The notes under the pieces: model-generated
Seen by the model: only the letters and a program-made list of their open reading frames with translations
Databases searched by the model: none
What the model was told of the DNA's origin: nothing
In this document: piece after piece, positions 1 to 6,610 of the stretch
How positions within the stretch are numbered: position 1 is the first letter of the stretch
Layout: each line of letters opens with the position of its first letter
Origin: an uncultured Methylophaga sp.
GTDB lineage: Bacteria; Pseudomonadota; Gammaproteobacteria; Nitrosococcales; Methylophagaceae
Direction of reading: 5' to 3'
NCBI GenBank assembly: GCA_946885755.1
Contig: CAMPHB010000031.1
Span: 1 to 9,730 of the forward strand
Length of the DNA: 9,730 nucleotides
Translations under genes and position numbers: made by a program

Positions 1-2308
1 GAGTGATGCAAACCAGAATACCGATTATCCGATCGCCAATATCAGTCGTCGCCGCGTGTTGCAGGGTTTTGCATTAAGCGGACTGGTGCTGGCGATTGGT
101 CTGCCGCTGCCGGGCATGGCCGATGAAGAACTGCCGAAGTATGGCCGTGACGCGATGCCTAACGGCTGGGTCGATGACCCGTTGGTATTCGTTGCCATAG
201 CTGAAGATGGTGCGGTGACGATTGTTGCCCACCGGGCGGAAATGGGTCAGGGGGTCAGAACATCACTGCCGATGGTGGTGGCTGATGAGATGGGCGCTGA
301 CTGGTCCAAAGTCACGGTGACGCAGGCCCCCGGTGATGAAAAACGCTATGGTAATCAGGATACCGATGGTTCACGCAGTGTCCGTCACTTTTTTATGCCG
401 ATGCGTAATGTCGGCGCGGCAGCCCGGATGATGTTAGAAGCCGCTGCGGCGGCGCACTGGGGCATTCAGGCGAGTGATGTCAAAACCGAAAGTCATCAGC
501 TGATTAACCGTTTGAATGGTGACAAGCTGGGTTTCGGTGACGTTGCCAAAGCCGCTGCCGAACTGGCAGTACCGCCCCGTGAACAATTACAACTGCGTGA
601 CAGCAGCGATTTTCGTTATATCGGCAAGCAGACCACGAATCTCATTGACGGGATGGCGATTGCAACTGGTCAAGCTGAGTATGGCATTGATATTCAGCTC
701 GATGACATGTTGTTTGCCGTGGTGGCCAGACCGCCGGCTTATGGTGACCGGGTGAAAAGTTTTGATGACAGTGAAGCTTTGAAAGTCCCTGGCGTAAGAA
801 AAGTCGTTGAACTGAAAAGCAGCCCGCCGCCGGCAGTATTTAATCCATTGGGTGGTGTGGCCGTCATTGCCGACAACACCTGGGCAGCCATGCAGGGCCG
901 AGAAAAACTGAAGATTGAATGGCAAAAAGGCGAAAACGCCAGCTACAACTCTCAAACTTATCGTGAGCAACTGACCGAAGCGGTGCGCCACAGTGGCGGC
1001 AAAGTAGTGCGTAATAACGGCGATTTGGACCAAGCCATGGACACGGCAACCGATACCCTGTTTGCCGAATATTATATTCCGCATCTGGCGCAGGCGCCGA
1101 TGGAACCACCGGTGGCCACTGCCCGTATCAAAGACGGCCATTGTGAAGTCTGGGCGCCGATTCAGGCACCGCAGGCCGGTCGTGATAATGTCGCTAAATG
1201 GCTGGAAATGGATGCCGAAAATGTCACGGTGCATGTGACTTTGCTGGGCGGTGGTTTTGGCCGTAAATCGAAACCGGACTTTATGATTGAAGCCGCATTA
1301 TTGTCGAAAGCAATGGACGGCCAGCCAGTCAAAGTCACCTGGACCCGTGAAGATGATCTCCGGCACAGCTATTACCATACGGTATCAATGGAACATTTAC
1401 AGGCCGGTTTCAATGCTGAAGGTAAAGTCAGTGGCTGGCTGCACCGCACGGCGGCACCCAGCATTGCCTCGACCTTTGATGACACTGCTCAGGTAAAAAT
1501 GCCGATCGAGCTGGGCATGGGCGTGGTTAACGTGCCGTTTGCCATCGACAATGTGCGTGTCGAAAACCCTGAAGCCACAGCACATACCCGCATTGGCTGG
1601 TTCCGTTCGGTATCGAATATTCCGCATGCTTTTGCCATTCAGTCGTTTGTCGCTGAGATGGCCCATCATCGCGGTATCGATCACAAAGACTTTTTGCTGG
1701 AATTATTAGGCCCGGATCGGCAAATTGACCCTACCAGCTTGCCGGATAACTGGAACTACGGTGAATCGCCGGAGCGTTATCCGATAGACACCGGCCGCTT
1801 AAAACGGGTGATTGAAACGGTTACCGAAAAAGCCGGTTGGGGACGTGAGTTGCCTGAAGGCCAAGGGCTTGGGCTGGCCGCTCACCACAGCTTTGTGACT
1901 TACACGGCAGCCGTTGCTGAAGTGGCCATCAATGATGACGGCGAATTAACGATCCCGCGAATTGATATTGCGATTGATTGTGGTCCGCAGGTTAATCCGG
2001 AGCGGATCCGCTCACAGCTGGAGGGTGCCTGCATTATGGGCGTCAGTCTGGCAACGCTTGGTGAAATCAGTTTTAAAGACGGTGTGGCTGAACAGGATAA
2101 TTTTGATACCTATCAGGTGACGCGCATGGACAAAGCTCCGCGCGAAATCCATGTGCATTTACTGCTCAATACTGATTATCAGCAGCCACTGGGTGGGGTC
2201 GGGGAGCCGGGTTTGCCGCCGATTGCACCGGCGATTTGTAATGCCATCTTTGCTGCGACCGGTAAACGTATTCGAAACCTGCCAATTGGCAACCAGTTGG
2301 AAAGCTAA
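1..2308 (+). CDS. Molybdenum hydroxylase large subunit, IorB/xanthine dehydrogenase family, Tat-exported (5' end at window edge)
   Basis: Catalytic molybdopterin-binding subunit of a xanthine oxidase-family enzyme (COG1529, IorB-like), which hydroxylates an aldehyde or N-heterocycle; the substrate cannot be read from the sequence. The frame is open to the left edge. Base 1 is G and is followed by codons for SDANQ, so the true ATG probably straddles the edge. A GTG at 56 would be an internal start that cuts the twin-arginine motif SRRRVLQ (bases 44-64), which precedes a hydrophobic stretch and marks Tat export. Counting from GTG-56, visible motifs are AEMGQG near residue 62, the aldehyde-oxidase a/b hammerhead (AEYGID) near 208, WAPIQAPQ near 365, the cofactor loop GGGFGRK near 398-404, and GVGEPG with catalytic-type Glu near 717. 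The protein looks full-length and intact. It needs a small 2Fe-2S subunit, expected just upstream. The next two genes are its cofactor-maturation genes. Confidence 0.9.
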   Translation, partial: SDANQNTDYPIANISRRRVLQGFALSGLVLAIGLPLPGMADEELPKYGRDAMPNGWVDDPLVFVAIAEDGAVTIVAHRAEMGQGVRTSLPMVVADEMGADWSKVTVTQAPGDEKRYGNQDTDGSRSVRHFFMPMRNVGAAARMMLEAAAAAHWGIQASDVKTESHQLINRLNGDKLGFGDVAKAAAELAVPPREQLQLRDSSDFRYIGKQTTNLIDGMAIATGQAEYGIDIQLDDMLFAVVARPPAYGDRVKSFDDSEALKVPGVRKVVELKSSPPPAVFNPLGGVAVIADNTWAAMQGREKLKIEWQKGENASYNSQTYREQLTEAVRHSGGKVVRNNGDLDQAMDTATDTLFAEYYIPHLAQAPMEPPVATARIKDGHCEVWAPIQAPQAGRDNVAKWLEMDAENVTVHVTLLGGGFGRKSKPDFMIEAALLSKAMDGQPVKVTWTREDDLRHSYYHTVSMEHLQAGFNAEGKVSGWLHRTAAPSIASTFDDTAQVKMPIELGMGVVNVPFAIDNVRVENPEATAHTRIGWFRSVSNIPHAFAIQSFVAEMAHHRGIDHKDFLLELLGPDRQIDPTSLPDNWNYGESPERYPIDTGRLKRVIETVTEKAGWGRELPEGQGLGLAAHHSFVTYTAAVAEVAINDDGELTIPRIDIAIDCGPQVNPERIRSQLEGACIMGVSLATLGEISFKDGVAEQDNFDTYQVTRMDKAPREIHVHLLLNTDYQQPLGGVGEPGLPPIAPAICNAIFAATGKRIRNLPIGNQLES

Positions 2309-2309
2309 C

Positions 2310-3302
2310 GTGGACAGTCTGGATCTCAGCGTTTTTAAGACCTTGCGCGACTGGTTAAATCAGGATCAGCAGGTTTGGCTGGTGACGGTTGTGAAAACCT
2401 ACGGCTCCAGCCCGCGGCCACCGGGCGCAATGTTAATTTGCCGGCCAGATGGTCTGATGGTGGGCTCGGTGTCGGGGGGCTGCGTTGAAGATGATCTGGC
2501 AGATAAAGCCGCCAATGGTCAGCTGCCGTTCAATCAGGCACAAATGCTGGTTTATGGCGCAACACGTGAGGAAGCAGAGCAGTTTGGTCTGCCCTGTGGC
2601 GGCAGTCTGCAATTATTGATTGAACCGGTTCAGGAAACGGACTGGGTGGACACGGTGCTCAGTGCGATTAGCCAGCATCAGCTGGTTGAGCGGCAGCTGG
2701 ATTGTAAATCGCTGTTGAGCAGCATCCGGTCCGGCAGTAAACAAGCACCGGCGGTGTTAATAGAAAATGATCAGTGCCGGTTTCAGTATGGTCCACGCTG
2801 GCGCATGTTGATTATCGGTGCGGCGCAAACCGCCATTTATTTAGCCGATATGGCTAAAACGCTTGATTATCAGGTGCTGGTTTGTGACCCGCGGCCGGAG
2901 ATCCGGGCAGCCTGGCCACTGGCCGATATCGAATTAATAGCCATGATGCCCGATGATGCTGTGCTGGCTATTCAGCCAGATGCCCATACGGTAATTATCG
3001 CGCTGACCCATGATCCCAAACTCGATGATATGGCATTGCTGGAAGCACTGAAGTCATCAGCTTTTTATATCGGCGCGCTGGGCAGTGAGCGCACTAACGA
3101 AAACCGGCGTCAGCGATTGACGATGTTTGATTTATCTGCGGCAGAAATCGCTCGTTTGCATGGCCCGGTAGGGCTGAGTATTGGCAGCAAAACACCGCCG
3201 GAAATTGCCGTTGCGATTCTGGCAGAGTTGATCCAGCTGCGGCGTGAACCGCATCTGCAAAACATGACAACCACTGCAGACACTGTCTGTGCCAGCCAAT
3301 AG
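2310..3302 (+). CDS. xdhC: XdhC/CoxI family molybdoenzyme maturation factor
   Basis: Predicted 330-residue accessory protein. XdhC-family proteins bind the molybdopterin cofactor and promote its sulfuration and insertion into xanthine dehydrogenase-type enzymes. The N-terminal XdhC_CoxI domain shows YGSSPRPPGA (residues 31-40), SVSGGCVEDD with Cys58, and LPCGGS with Cys96. The C-terminal XdhC_C Rossmann-like domain begins at LIIGAAQTA (about 167-175) and ends in the family-typical GPVGLSIGSKTPPEIAVAIL segment. The frame runs back to an ATG at 2151, but that part overlaps the upstream gene. I chose GTG-2310 because it lies 1 nt after the upstream stop and puts the family N-terminus at the right place. 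The Shine-Dalgarno sequence is weak, so translational coupling is likely. The last 14 bases overlap the next gene. The cytoplasmic product should act before Tat export of the enzyme. Confidence 0.9.
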   Translation: MDSLDLSVFKTLRDWLNQDQQVWLVTVVKTYGSSPRPPGAMLICRPDGLMVGSVSGGCVEDDLADKAANGQLPFNQAQMLVYGATREEAEQFGLPCGGSLQLLIEPVQETDWVDTVLSAISQHQLVERQLDCKSLLSSIRSGSKQAPAVLIENDQCRFQYGPRWRMLIIGAAQTAIYLADMAKTLDYQVLVCDPRPEIRAAWPLADIELIAMMPDDAVLAIQPDAHTVIIALTHDPKLDDMALLEALKSSAFYIGALGSERTNENRRQRLTMFDLSAAEIARLHGPVGLSIGSKTPPEIAVAILAELIQLRREPHLQNMTTTADTVCASQ

Positions 3303-3897
3303 ACCACTGGCGGCATTGCTCTTGGCCGCTGGCCAGTCGCGCCGCTTTGGCAGTAATAAACTTGCCAGTGTCATCACTGTTAATGGTCAGCAAAAAACCT
3401 TGTTGCTGCATACGCTGGATAATTGGCTGGCCGCTTTTGACAGGGTGTATTTGATGTTGCCGGCCGATGATCGTGCGCTGTTGTTATTGATCAATGATTT
3501 GCCCAATCAACAGCGTCGTCGGATCACTATCGTCCCGGTCAGTAAACCGGCATTGGGGATGAGTCAGAGTCTGCAAGCCGGTATAACGGCCAGTGAGGAT
3601 GCCGCTGGCTGGCTGATAGGACTGGCTGATATGCCCTGGGTAACACCGCCGGTATTAATTGCATTGCAGCAGGCTATGGCAACCGGCGCTAAAATTGCTG
3701 CCCCTTATTATCAGGGGGGGCGCGGCCAGCCGGTTGGTTTTCATGCCGATTATAAAAAGGCTTTAACGGCGCTGCGTGGCGATAAAGGGGCAAGACAATT
3801 ACTCAAAGCTGCTGCCGGGCAGATTGTGGCGATAGAAACTGAAGATGACGGTATTTTGCGCGATATTGACTCGCCGGCAGACTTAGCCGGTGCTTAG
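3289..3897 (+). CDS. mocA: MocA-like molybdenum cofactor nucleotidyltransferase
   Basis: Predicted 202-residue MobA/MocA-family NTP transferase. The family transfers a nucleotide to molybdopterin; beside a xanthine oxidase-family operon the likely product is the molybdopterin cytosine dinucleotide form, so I call it MocA (cytidylyl) rather than MobA (guanylyl). The N-terminal nucleotide-binding signature LAAGQSRRFGSNK covers residues 12-24, the metal-binding-type LADMP has Asp114, and GGRGQPVGF lies at about 143-151. A conserved end (GILRDIDSPADL) gives the usual length for the family. The start is GTG-3289, inside the end of xdhC. It is the only GTG/ATG after an in-frame TGA at 3265, and its ribosome site is poor, again suggesting coupling. 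CTP versus GTP specificity is inferred from context. The stop codon overlaps the stop of the opposing regulator gene. Confidence 0.87.
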   Translation: MPANRPLAALLLAAGQSRRFGSNKLASVITVNGQQKTLLLHTLDNWLAAFDRVYLMLPADDRALLLLINDLPNQQRRRITIVPVSKPALGMSQSLQAGITASEDAAGWLIGLADMPWVTPPVLIALQQAMATGAKIAAPYYQGGRGQPVGFHADYKKALTALRGDKGARQLLKAAAGQIVAIETEDDGILRDIDSPADLAGA

Positions 3898-4625
3898 GCC
3901 GGCCGGGCCCAGTCACTGTTAAATTCCAGATAGCTGCGATCAAAGCCGGAAAAATCAATCAATCCCTCTAAATCCAGAATCTGAATATCACCGTTCTGAT
4001 TTTCGACAAAACCCAGCTCGCGCAGTTGTTTAAATGTGCGGCTGACATGCACCGACGACAGACTCAGTGCATCGGCGATCAAGGTTTGATTCATCGGCAG
4101 GGTAAAAGCCAGACTGCGGATTGCCAGCCGGGTTTGGATTTCTACCAGAAAGTGCGCCAGGCGTTCGGCGGCATTGCGCCGGCCGATATTAATCACACGC
4201 TCGATCAGCATAGATTGCTCACGGGCCATGATTAAGAAAAACAGATCGGTGAGCCGCGGTGCCTGGTCAAAGATCTCTGTCAGCCGTTGCCGTGGAAATG
4301 GACAGGCAACAACATCGGTCAGCGTGCGGATTTCAGACAGGTTGCGACTGAAACTGATTTCCCGCAAACCGATGATCTGTCCGGGCAGAAAAATATCCAG
4401 AATTTGCCGCTGACCATCTGCCAGGGTTCGAATAGAACAAGCCCAGCCACTTCGCAGGGTAAAAAACTTGTTTGAATCACAGCCAACGGCGGCCATTTCC
4501 TGATCGGCATCATAAGATCGGGGATCTTGTTCCAAACGGCTCAACAATTGTTGTTCAGGCCCGGTCAGTTTTTCCGCAAAACGTTGAAACTGATGAACAA
4601 TACAACTCGGTTCAGCCGCGTCCAT
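3894..4625 (-). CDS. Crp/Fnr family transcriptional regulator
   Basis: Predicted 243-residue one-component regulator. A cyclic-nucleotide-binding-like beta domain spans about residues 35-118, a long dimerisation helix about 120-160, and a C-terminal winged helix-turn-helix about 165-218. The recognition helix reads SSVHVSRTFKQL (190-201). It keeps the Ser-Arg pair of Crp/Fnr proteins but has His where Crp and Fnr carry the DNA-contacting Glu, so its operator probably differs from the Fnr TTGAT half-site. Its cysteines are at 8, 49, 63 and 108. This is not the Fnr iron-sulfur pattern, and no cAMP-type Arg-Ser pocket is obvious, so the ligand is unknown. AAGGA sits 6 nt before the ATG. It converges on the molybdenum hydroxylase operon; control of that operon or of the stress genes on its other side is possible but unproven. 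Confidence 0.88.
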   Translation of the reverse strand: MDAAEPSCIVHQFQRFAEKLTGPEQQLLSRLEQDPRSYDADQEMAAVGCDSNKFFTLRSGWACSIRTLADGQRQILDIFLPGQIIGLREISFSRNLSEIRTLTDVVACPFPRQRLTEIFDQAPRLTDLFFLIMAREQSMLIERVINIGRRNAAERLAHFLVEIQTRLAIRSLAFTLPMNQTLIADALSLSSVHVSRTFKQLRELGFVENQNGDIQILDLEGLIDFSGFDRSYLEFNSDWARPA

Positions 4626-4654
4626 AGTTTTTCCTTAAACACAAAAGTTTTCTG

Positions 4655-4684
4655 AGACTACACAGCGCTGTTTAAGGTCGTCAA
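4655..4684 (-). promoter_or_regulatory. Candidate promoter of the Crp/Fnr regulator with internal palindrome
   Basis: Reading the - strand, TTGACG (4684-4679) is a good -35 box. An 18-nt spacer leads to TAGTCT (4660-4655), a weak -10 box, about 30 nt before the start codon. The spacer holds the perfect 10-bp palindrome ACAGCGCTGT (4662-4671). A palindrome between the two boxes is where a repressor or an autoregulating protein could bind. This rests on pattern only. Confidence 0.35.
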
Positions 4685-4717
4685 CATTTTTCGTGAAATG
4701 TATAAAAATGCATTAAA

Positions 4718-4749
4718 AAAGGCACGATCTGCTCACAGATCGTGCCTTT
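4718..4749 (-). terminator. Rho-independent terminator downstream of the DUF1328 gene
   Basis: A perfect 14-bp stem (4718-4731 with 4736-4749; core GGCACGATCTG / CAGATCGTGCC) closes a 4-nt loop. On the - strand it runs straight into six T residues (4720-4715), so it mainly stops - strand transcription from the DUF1328 gene before the regulator gene. The + side has only three T residues. Confidence 0.85.
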
Positions 4750-4752
4750 GAA

Positions 4753-4772
4753 ACCTGTTTATGACAACAGGT
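4753..4772 (-). other. Extra hairpin in the 3' UTR of the DUF1328 gene
   Basis: Perfect 7-bp inverted repeat ACCTGTT / AACAGGT (4753-4759 with 4766-4772) around a 6-nt loop. It lies between the DUF1328 stop codon and the terminator, so the - strand transcript would carry two stem-loops in a row. It may stabilise the mRNA or belong to a 3'-derived small RNA; it may also be chance. Confidence 0.4.
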
Positions 4773-4781
4773 CAGAAGGGT

Positions 4782-4946
4782 CTATACGGGAGGCCGGCGG
4801 CCAGTAATAAAGAAAATCAATGCCAGGACCAGACCTACAACAAACAAGATCCAGGCGATATTGGTAGCGGTGCCGGCGATACCACTCAAACCCAGAATAC
4901 CGGCGACTAGTCCTACAATTAAAAATGTTAAAGCCCAGCTAAACAT
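4782..4946 (-). CDS. DUF1328 (YtjA-type) small membrane protein
   Basis: Short gene encoding 54 residues, starting [16 protein letters not shown] and ending TGRRPPV. Two hydrophobic segments (about 4-20 and 30-48) separated by a short GLSGIAGTA turn match the DUF1328/YtjA family, which are inner-membrane proteins of about 50-60 residues with no assigned biochemical role. The pattern WAL-x-F-L...[11 protein letters not shown], a second helix and a basic GRR tail is typical of the family. An AAAGGA ribosome site lies 5 nt before the ATG. The gene is followed by two hairpins, the second a strong terminator. It is monocistronic and divergent from the acidic lipoprotein gene, with about 200 bp between them. 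Related proteins are often found near stress and envelope genes, which fits this neighbourhood. Confidence 0.85.
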   Translation of the reverse strand: MFSWALTFLIVGLVAGILGLSGIAGTATNIAWILFVVGLVLALIFFITGRRPPV

Positions 4947-5059
4947 AACAATCCTTTTTTCTGGTTAAGGGAATTTCAAAGTAAGCAAATACTGGCAAGC
5001 CGTCTTTAACCTGCGTTAAGGCAGCCTCATCAGCCAGCCGTTAGCTTAGTCAGCAGGTC

Positions 5060-5082
5060 AGCCAGCGATTAAATTGCTGGTT
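5060..5082 (+). promoter_or_regulatory. Hairpin in the region upstream of the acidic lipoprotein gene
   Basis: A 9-bp stem (5060-5068 with 5074-5082, core CCAGC / GCTGG) around a TTAAA loop. Two of the pairs are G-U on the + strand. A run of T residues does not follow, so it is not a terminator. It could be a leader RNA element or a protein-binding site. Confidence 0.35.
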
Positions 5083-5086
5083 ATTT

Positions 5087-5126
5087 ACATGCCAGCCATC
5101 TGCAGTCAGATCAGTAAGAGGCATGT
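5087..5126 (+). promoter_or_regulatory. Nested hairpin in the likely 5' UTR of the acidic lipoprotein gene
   Basis: Outer arms ACATGCC (5087-5093) and GGCATGT (5120-5126) enclose inner arms ATCTG (5098-5102) and CAGAT (5107-5111) with a CAGT loop. The structure ends about 10 nt before the AAAGGAG ribosome site. No good -35/-10 pair could be placed, so whether it is transcribed is uncertain. Confidence 0.35.
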
Positions 5127-5148
5127 TTAACGTTTAAAGGAGAAGTTT

Positions 5149-5352
5149 ATGCATACCGAAAATGCTTTTTTTAAAATGCTGAGCCGTGTTTTGTTATTAA
5201 CCTTTGTTATCGGCAGCCTTGGCATGGTCAGTGCCTGTGAAGATAAAGGTCCTGCCGAAAAAGCCGGCGAGCAAATTGATGAAACCATCGAAGAATCTGG
5301 TGATGCAATTGAAGAAGCGGCTGACGAAGCAGAGGAAGCCAGCGATTATTAA
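5149..5352 (+). CDS. Small acidic lipoprotein
   Basis: Predicted 67-residue lipoprotein of unknown function. A lipoprotein signal peptide ends in the lipobox VSAC, with lipidated Cys30 at about residues 27-30. The +2 residue is Glu, not Asp, so outer-membrane sorting is likely. The mature part is only 38 residues and almost entirely acidic and helical, with roughly heptad-like GEQIDETIEESGDAIEEAAD repeats and a SDY end, giving a strongly negative amphipathic helix. Similar tiny acidic lipoproteins occur in many gammaproteobacteria, but I cannot assign a function. AAAGGAG lies 7 nt before the ATG, a strong ribosome site. Hairpins lie both upstream and downstream of the gene. It stands first in a same-strand series with the DUF883 and YqjE-like genes, suggesting an envelope stress role; that is inference. 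Confidence 0.82.
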   Translation: MHTENAFFKMLSRVLLLTFVIGSLGMVSACEDKGPAEKAGEQIDETIEESGDAIEEAADEAEEASDY

Positions 5353-5379
5353 TCGCTTTGTCACAATCATCTGTAACGC

Positions 5380-5416
5380 TGTTGCGGTTAGTACTATGAT
5401 AGTGTTAACCGTAACA
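5380..5416 (+). other. Long hairpin between the acidic lipoprotein and DUF883 genes
   Basis: Arms TGTTGCGGTTAGTACTA (5380-5396) and 5400-5416 pair along 17 bp around a 3-nt loop. All three non-Watson-Crick pairs (5384/5412, 5391/5405, 5392/5404) are G-U on the + strand and would be C-A on the other strand. No T run follows, so it is not a classical terminator. Likely roles are mRNA stabilisation, processing, or an imperfect operator just upstream of the DUF883 gene. Confidence 0.6.
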
Positions 5417-5438
5417 CCCTCAAAAAGGAGATACGTTT

Positions 5439-5708
5439 ATGGCAACACAAGCCAGTAATGAAGAATTACAAAAACAATTAAATGCTTTGCGTGACGATTT
5501 TGCAGGACTTACCAAAACCCTGAAAGACATGTCTTCGGCTTATGCCGAACAAGGTCAGGCGCGGGTTAAAGATGCTGCCGATAAAGTGCAGCAACAAGCC
5601 CGGGACTCTTATGGCCGGGTGCAAAGTGAAGTAGAAGCACATCCGATGTCGAGTCTGGCAATTGCCTTTGGCGTCGGTTTGGTTCTGGGTAAAATTCTGG
5701 ATCGTTAA
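5439..5708 (+). CDS. DUF883 family (ElaB/YqjD-type) membrane-anchored protein
   Basis: Predicted 89-residue protein. It has a long charged, coiled-coil-prone helix (about residues 6-66, rich in Gln, Ala, Lys and Glu) and a C-terminal tail anchor (about 70-86, SSLAIAFGVGLVLGKIL) preceded by the HP pair at 68-69 and ending in Arg. This is the DUF883 layout. In E. coli the YqjD/ElaB/YgaM proteins sit in the inner membrane through this C-terminal helix; YqjD binds ribosomes in stationary phase and the group is RpoS-controlled. The same role here is inferred. AAAAAGGAG before the ATG is a strong ribosome site. A long hairpin lies upstream. The YqjE-like gene follows 31 nt later, reproducing the yqjD-yqjE order. 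Confidence 0.9.
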   Translation: MATQASNEELQKQLNALRDDFAGLTKTLKDMSSAYAEQGQARVKDAADKVQQQARDSYGRVQSEVEAHPMSSLAIAFGVGLVLGKILDR

Positions 5709-5739
5709 TGATTGCCAAACTGCCAAAATGGAGTGGCTT

Positions 5740-6174
5740 ATGAGTTTGCGCTCCCGTATTAAAATTAACAGCATCGCGATTGCCATCGCGGTGCTGTTTG
5801 CTTTGCTGGCGCTTGGTTTTGCCGGTATTGCCCTGTATCAGCACCTGGGTCTGTATTTTTTGCCTGATGTGGCAGCATTATTAACGGCAATGGTGTTTTT
5901 ACTGCTAGCCCTGCTGGCCCTGTTGGCGGCAAAGTTATTTTCACTGCAGGATAAAAATAACCCGGTACCTGCCGGTGATTCGCTGCATAACAAACTGGCG
6001 ATGGTAGAAGCGGCATTACAGCAGTCGATTGACCCGGCTATTCGCGACTGGATTGTCAAACATCCTAGTCGCAGTCTGACCTTGACGGTATTGGCCGGTG
6101 CACTGATCGGCAGTAATGCCGATGCGCGTAAGCTCGTCAAACAATTTTTGGATCGTCATCTGGGCAGCAATTAG
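5740..6174 (+). CDS. YqjE-like (phage holin superfamily) two-helix membrane protein
   Basis: Predicted 144-residue inner-membrane protein. Two strong transmembrane helices (about 11-33 and 44-66) are followed by a soluble tail. The tail holds DWIVKHPSRSL (103-113), a weakly hydrophobic TLTVLAGALIG stretch (114-124) and a basic C-terminus KLVKQFLDRHLGSN. Together with its position after DUF883 this matches the YqjE/phage_holin_3_6-type family; despite the name these are not proven holins. In-frame starts exist at 5662 and 5728. I chose ATG-5740 because GGAG lies 6 nt before it and the protein then begins just ahead of helix 1. Cysteine is absent. The tail resembles the end of the neighbouring DUF883 protein (see findings). 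It is probably co-transcribed with DUF883. Confidence 0.75.
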   Translation: MSLRSRIKINSIAIAIAVLFALLALGFAGIALYQHLGLYFLPDVAALLTAMVFLLLALLALLAAKLFSLQDKNNPVPAGDSLHNKLAMVEAALQQSIDPAIRDWIVKHPSRSLTLTVLAGALIGSNADARKLVKQFLDRHLGSN

Positions 6175-6246
6175 CAGTTTAAGGCTGTTGCGGTAACTGC
6201 CCGGTTGTTAGAGTGTGCTGGTGAAAGTGCATATGGGGCGGCGACG

Positions 6247-6603
6247 ATGGGTAAAAAACTGAATCGTAATGCAGCCAAGCTGCGTATGACCAATCTGCAG
6301 GAAGCCCGCCGGGAGCGTACTGCCCGTGCCGGTTTATTGCTGGAACGTTGGGGGCAGCAGGATCGGCAGCCGTTGAATATACCGGTTGCCGAATCAGAGC
6401 AAGACAGCAGTTTTATCGAAGATCAGATGACGGCTGAAGTCATCAACAGTCTTGCCGGTGATACCCGTGATATTGCCAGATTGCACTGGGCTTCAGGCTT
6501 ATCGGCTGCTGAAATTGCCGAACAGCAAACACTGCCACGGGCGCAGGTGCGTCAGCACCTCGGCTTTGTGGTTGAGCAGGTCGCCAACAAAGTATTGATG
6601 TGA
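6247..6603 (+). CDS. Hypothetical protein with sigma-region-4-like helix-turn-helix
   Basis: Predicted 118-residue protein that I do not recognise as a named family. The N-terminus is strongly basic and helical (MGKKLNRNAAKLRM...QEARRERTARAG, residues 1-29), followed by a linker with acidic patches (about 48-62). The C-terminal segment DTRDIARLHWASGLSAAEIAEQQTLPRAQVRQHLGFVVEQV (72-112) has the spacing of a sigma-70 region 4 or LuxR-type helix-turn-helix, including GLSAAEIA and the R-x-x-V-R-x-H recognition-helix pattern. There is no region 2, so it is not a complete sigma factor. An in-frame TTG at 6205 is possible, but ATG-6247 with GGGGCGG 5 nt upstream is preferred. The YjfB-like gene begins 7 nt after the stop, so the two are probably co-translated. 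DNA binding is inferred only. Confidence 0.6.
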   Translation: MGKKLNRNAAKLRMTNLQEARRERTARAGLLLERWGQQDRQPLNIPVAESEQDSSFIEDQMTAEVINSLAGDTRDIARLHWASGLSAAEIAEQQTLPRAQVRQHLGFVVEQVANKVLM

Positions 6604-6610
6604 GGATTAA

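Noticed and set aside
587..1234. Long 215-residue open frame on the - strand inside the molybdenum hydroxylase gene
   Set aside because: Its translation is rich in His, Arg and Phe with no domain, and the + strand frame is clearly the conserved enzyme. It is a mirror frame.
2151..2309. Extended N-terminus of XdhC from ATG-2151
   Set aside because: It lies entirely within the upstream coding region and encodes non-conserved residues; the family N-terminus starts at GTG-2310.
3094..3411. Antisense frames over the xdhC/mocA junction
   Set aside because: Several overlapping frames with no recognisable domain or ribosome site; both + strand genes are well supported here.
5395..5400. TATGAT as a -10 box ahead of the DUF883 gene
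   Set aside because: No acceptable -35 box lies 16-18 nt upstream, and the hexamer is at the centre of the long hairpin, which explains it better.
5740..6174. A phage lysis cassette, suggested by the holin-family name
   Set aside because: No endolysin, spanin or other phage gene is present; the DUF883-YqjE order is a normal chromosomal stress operon.
6205..6246. TTG start extending the HTH protein by 14 residues
   Set aside because: TTG is a rarer start with no good ribosome site, while ATG-6247 has a G-rich site upstream.
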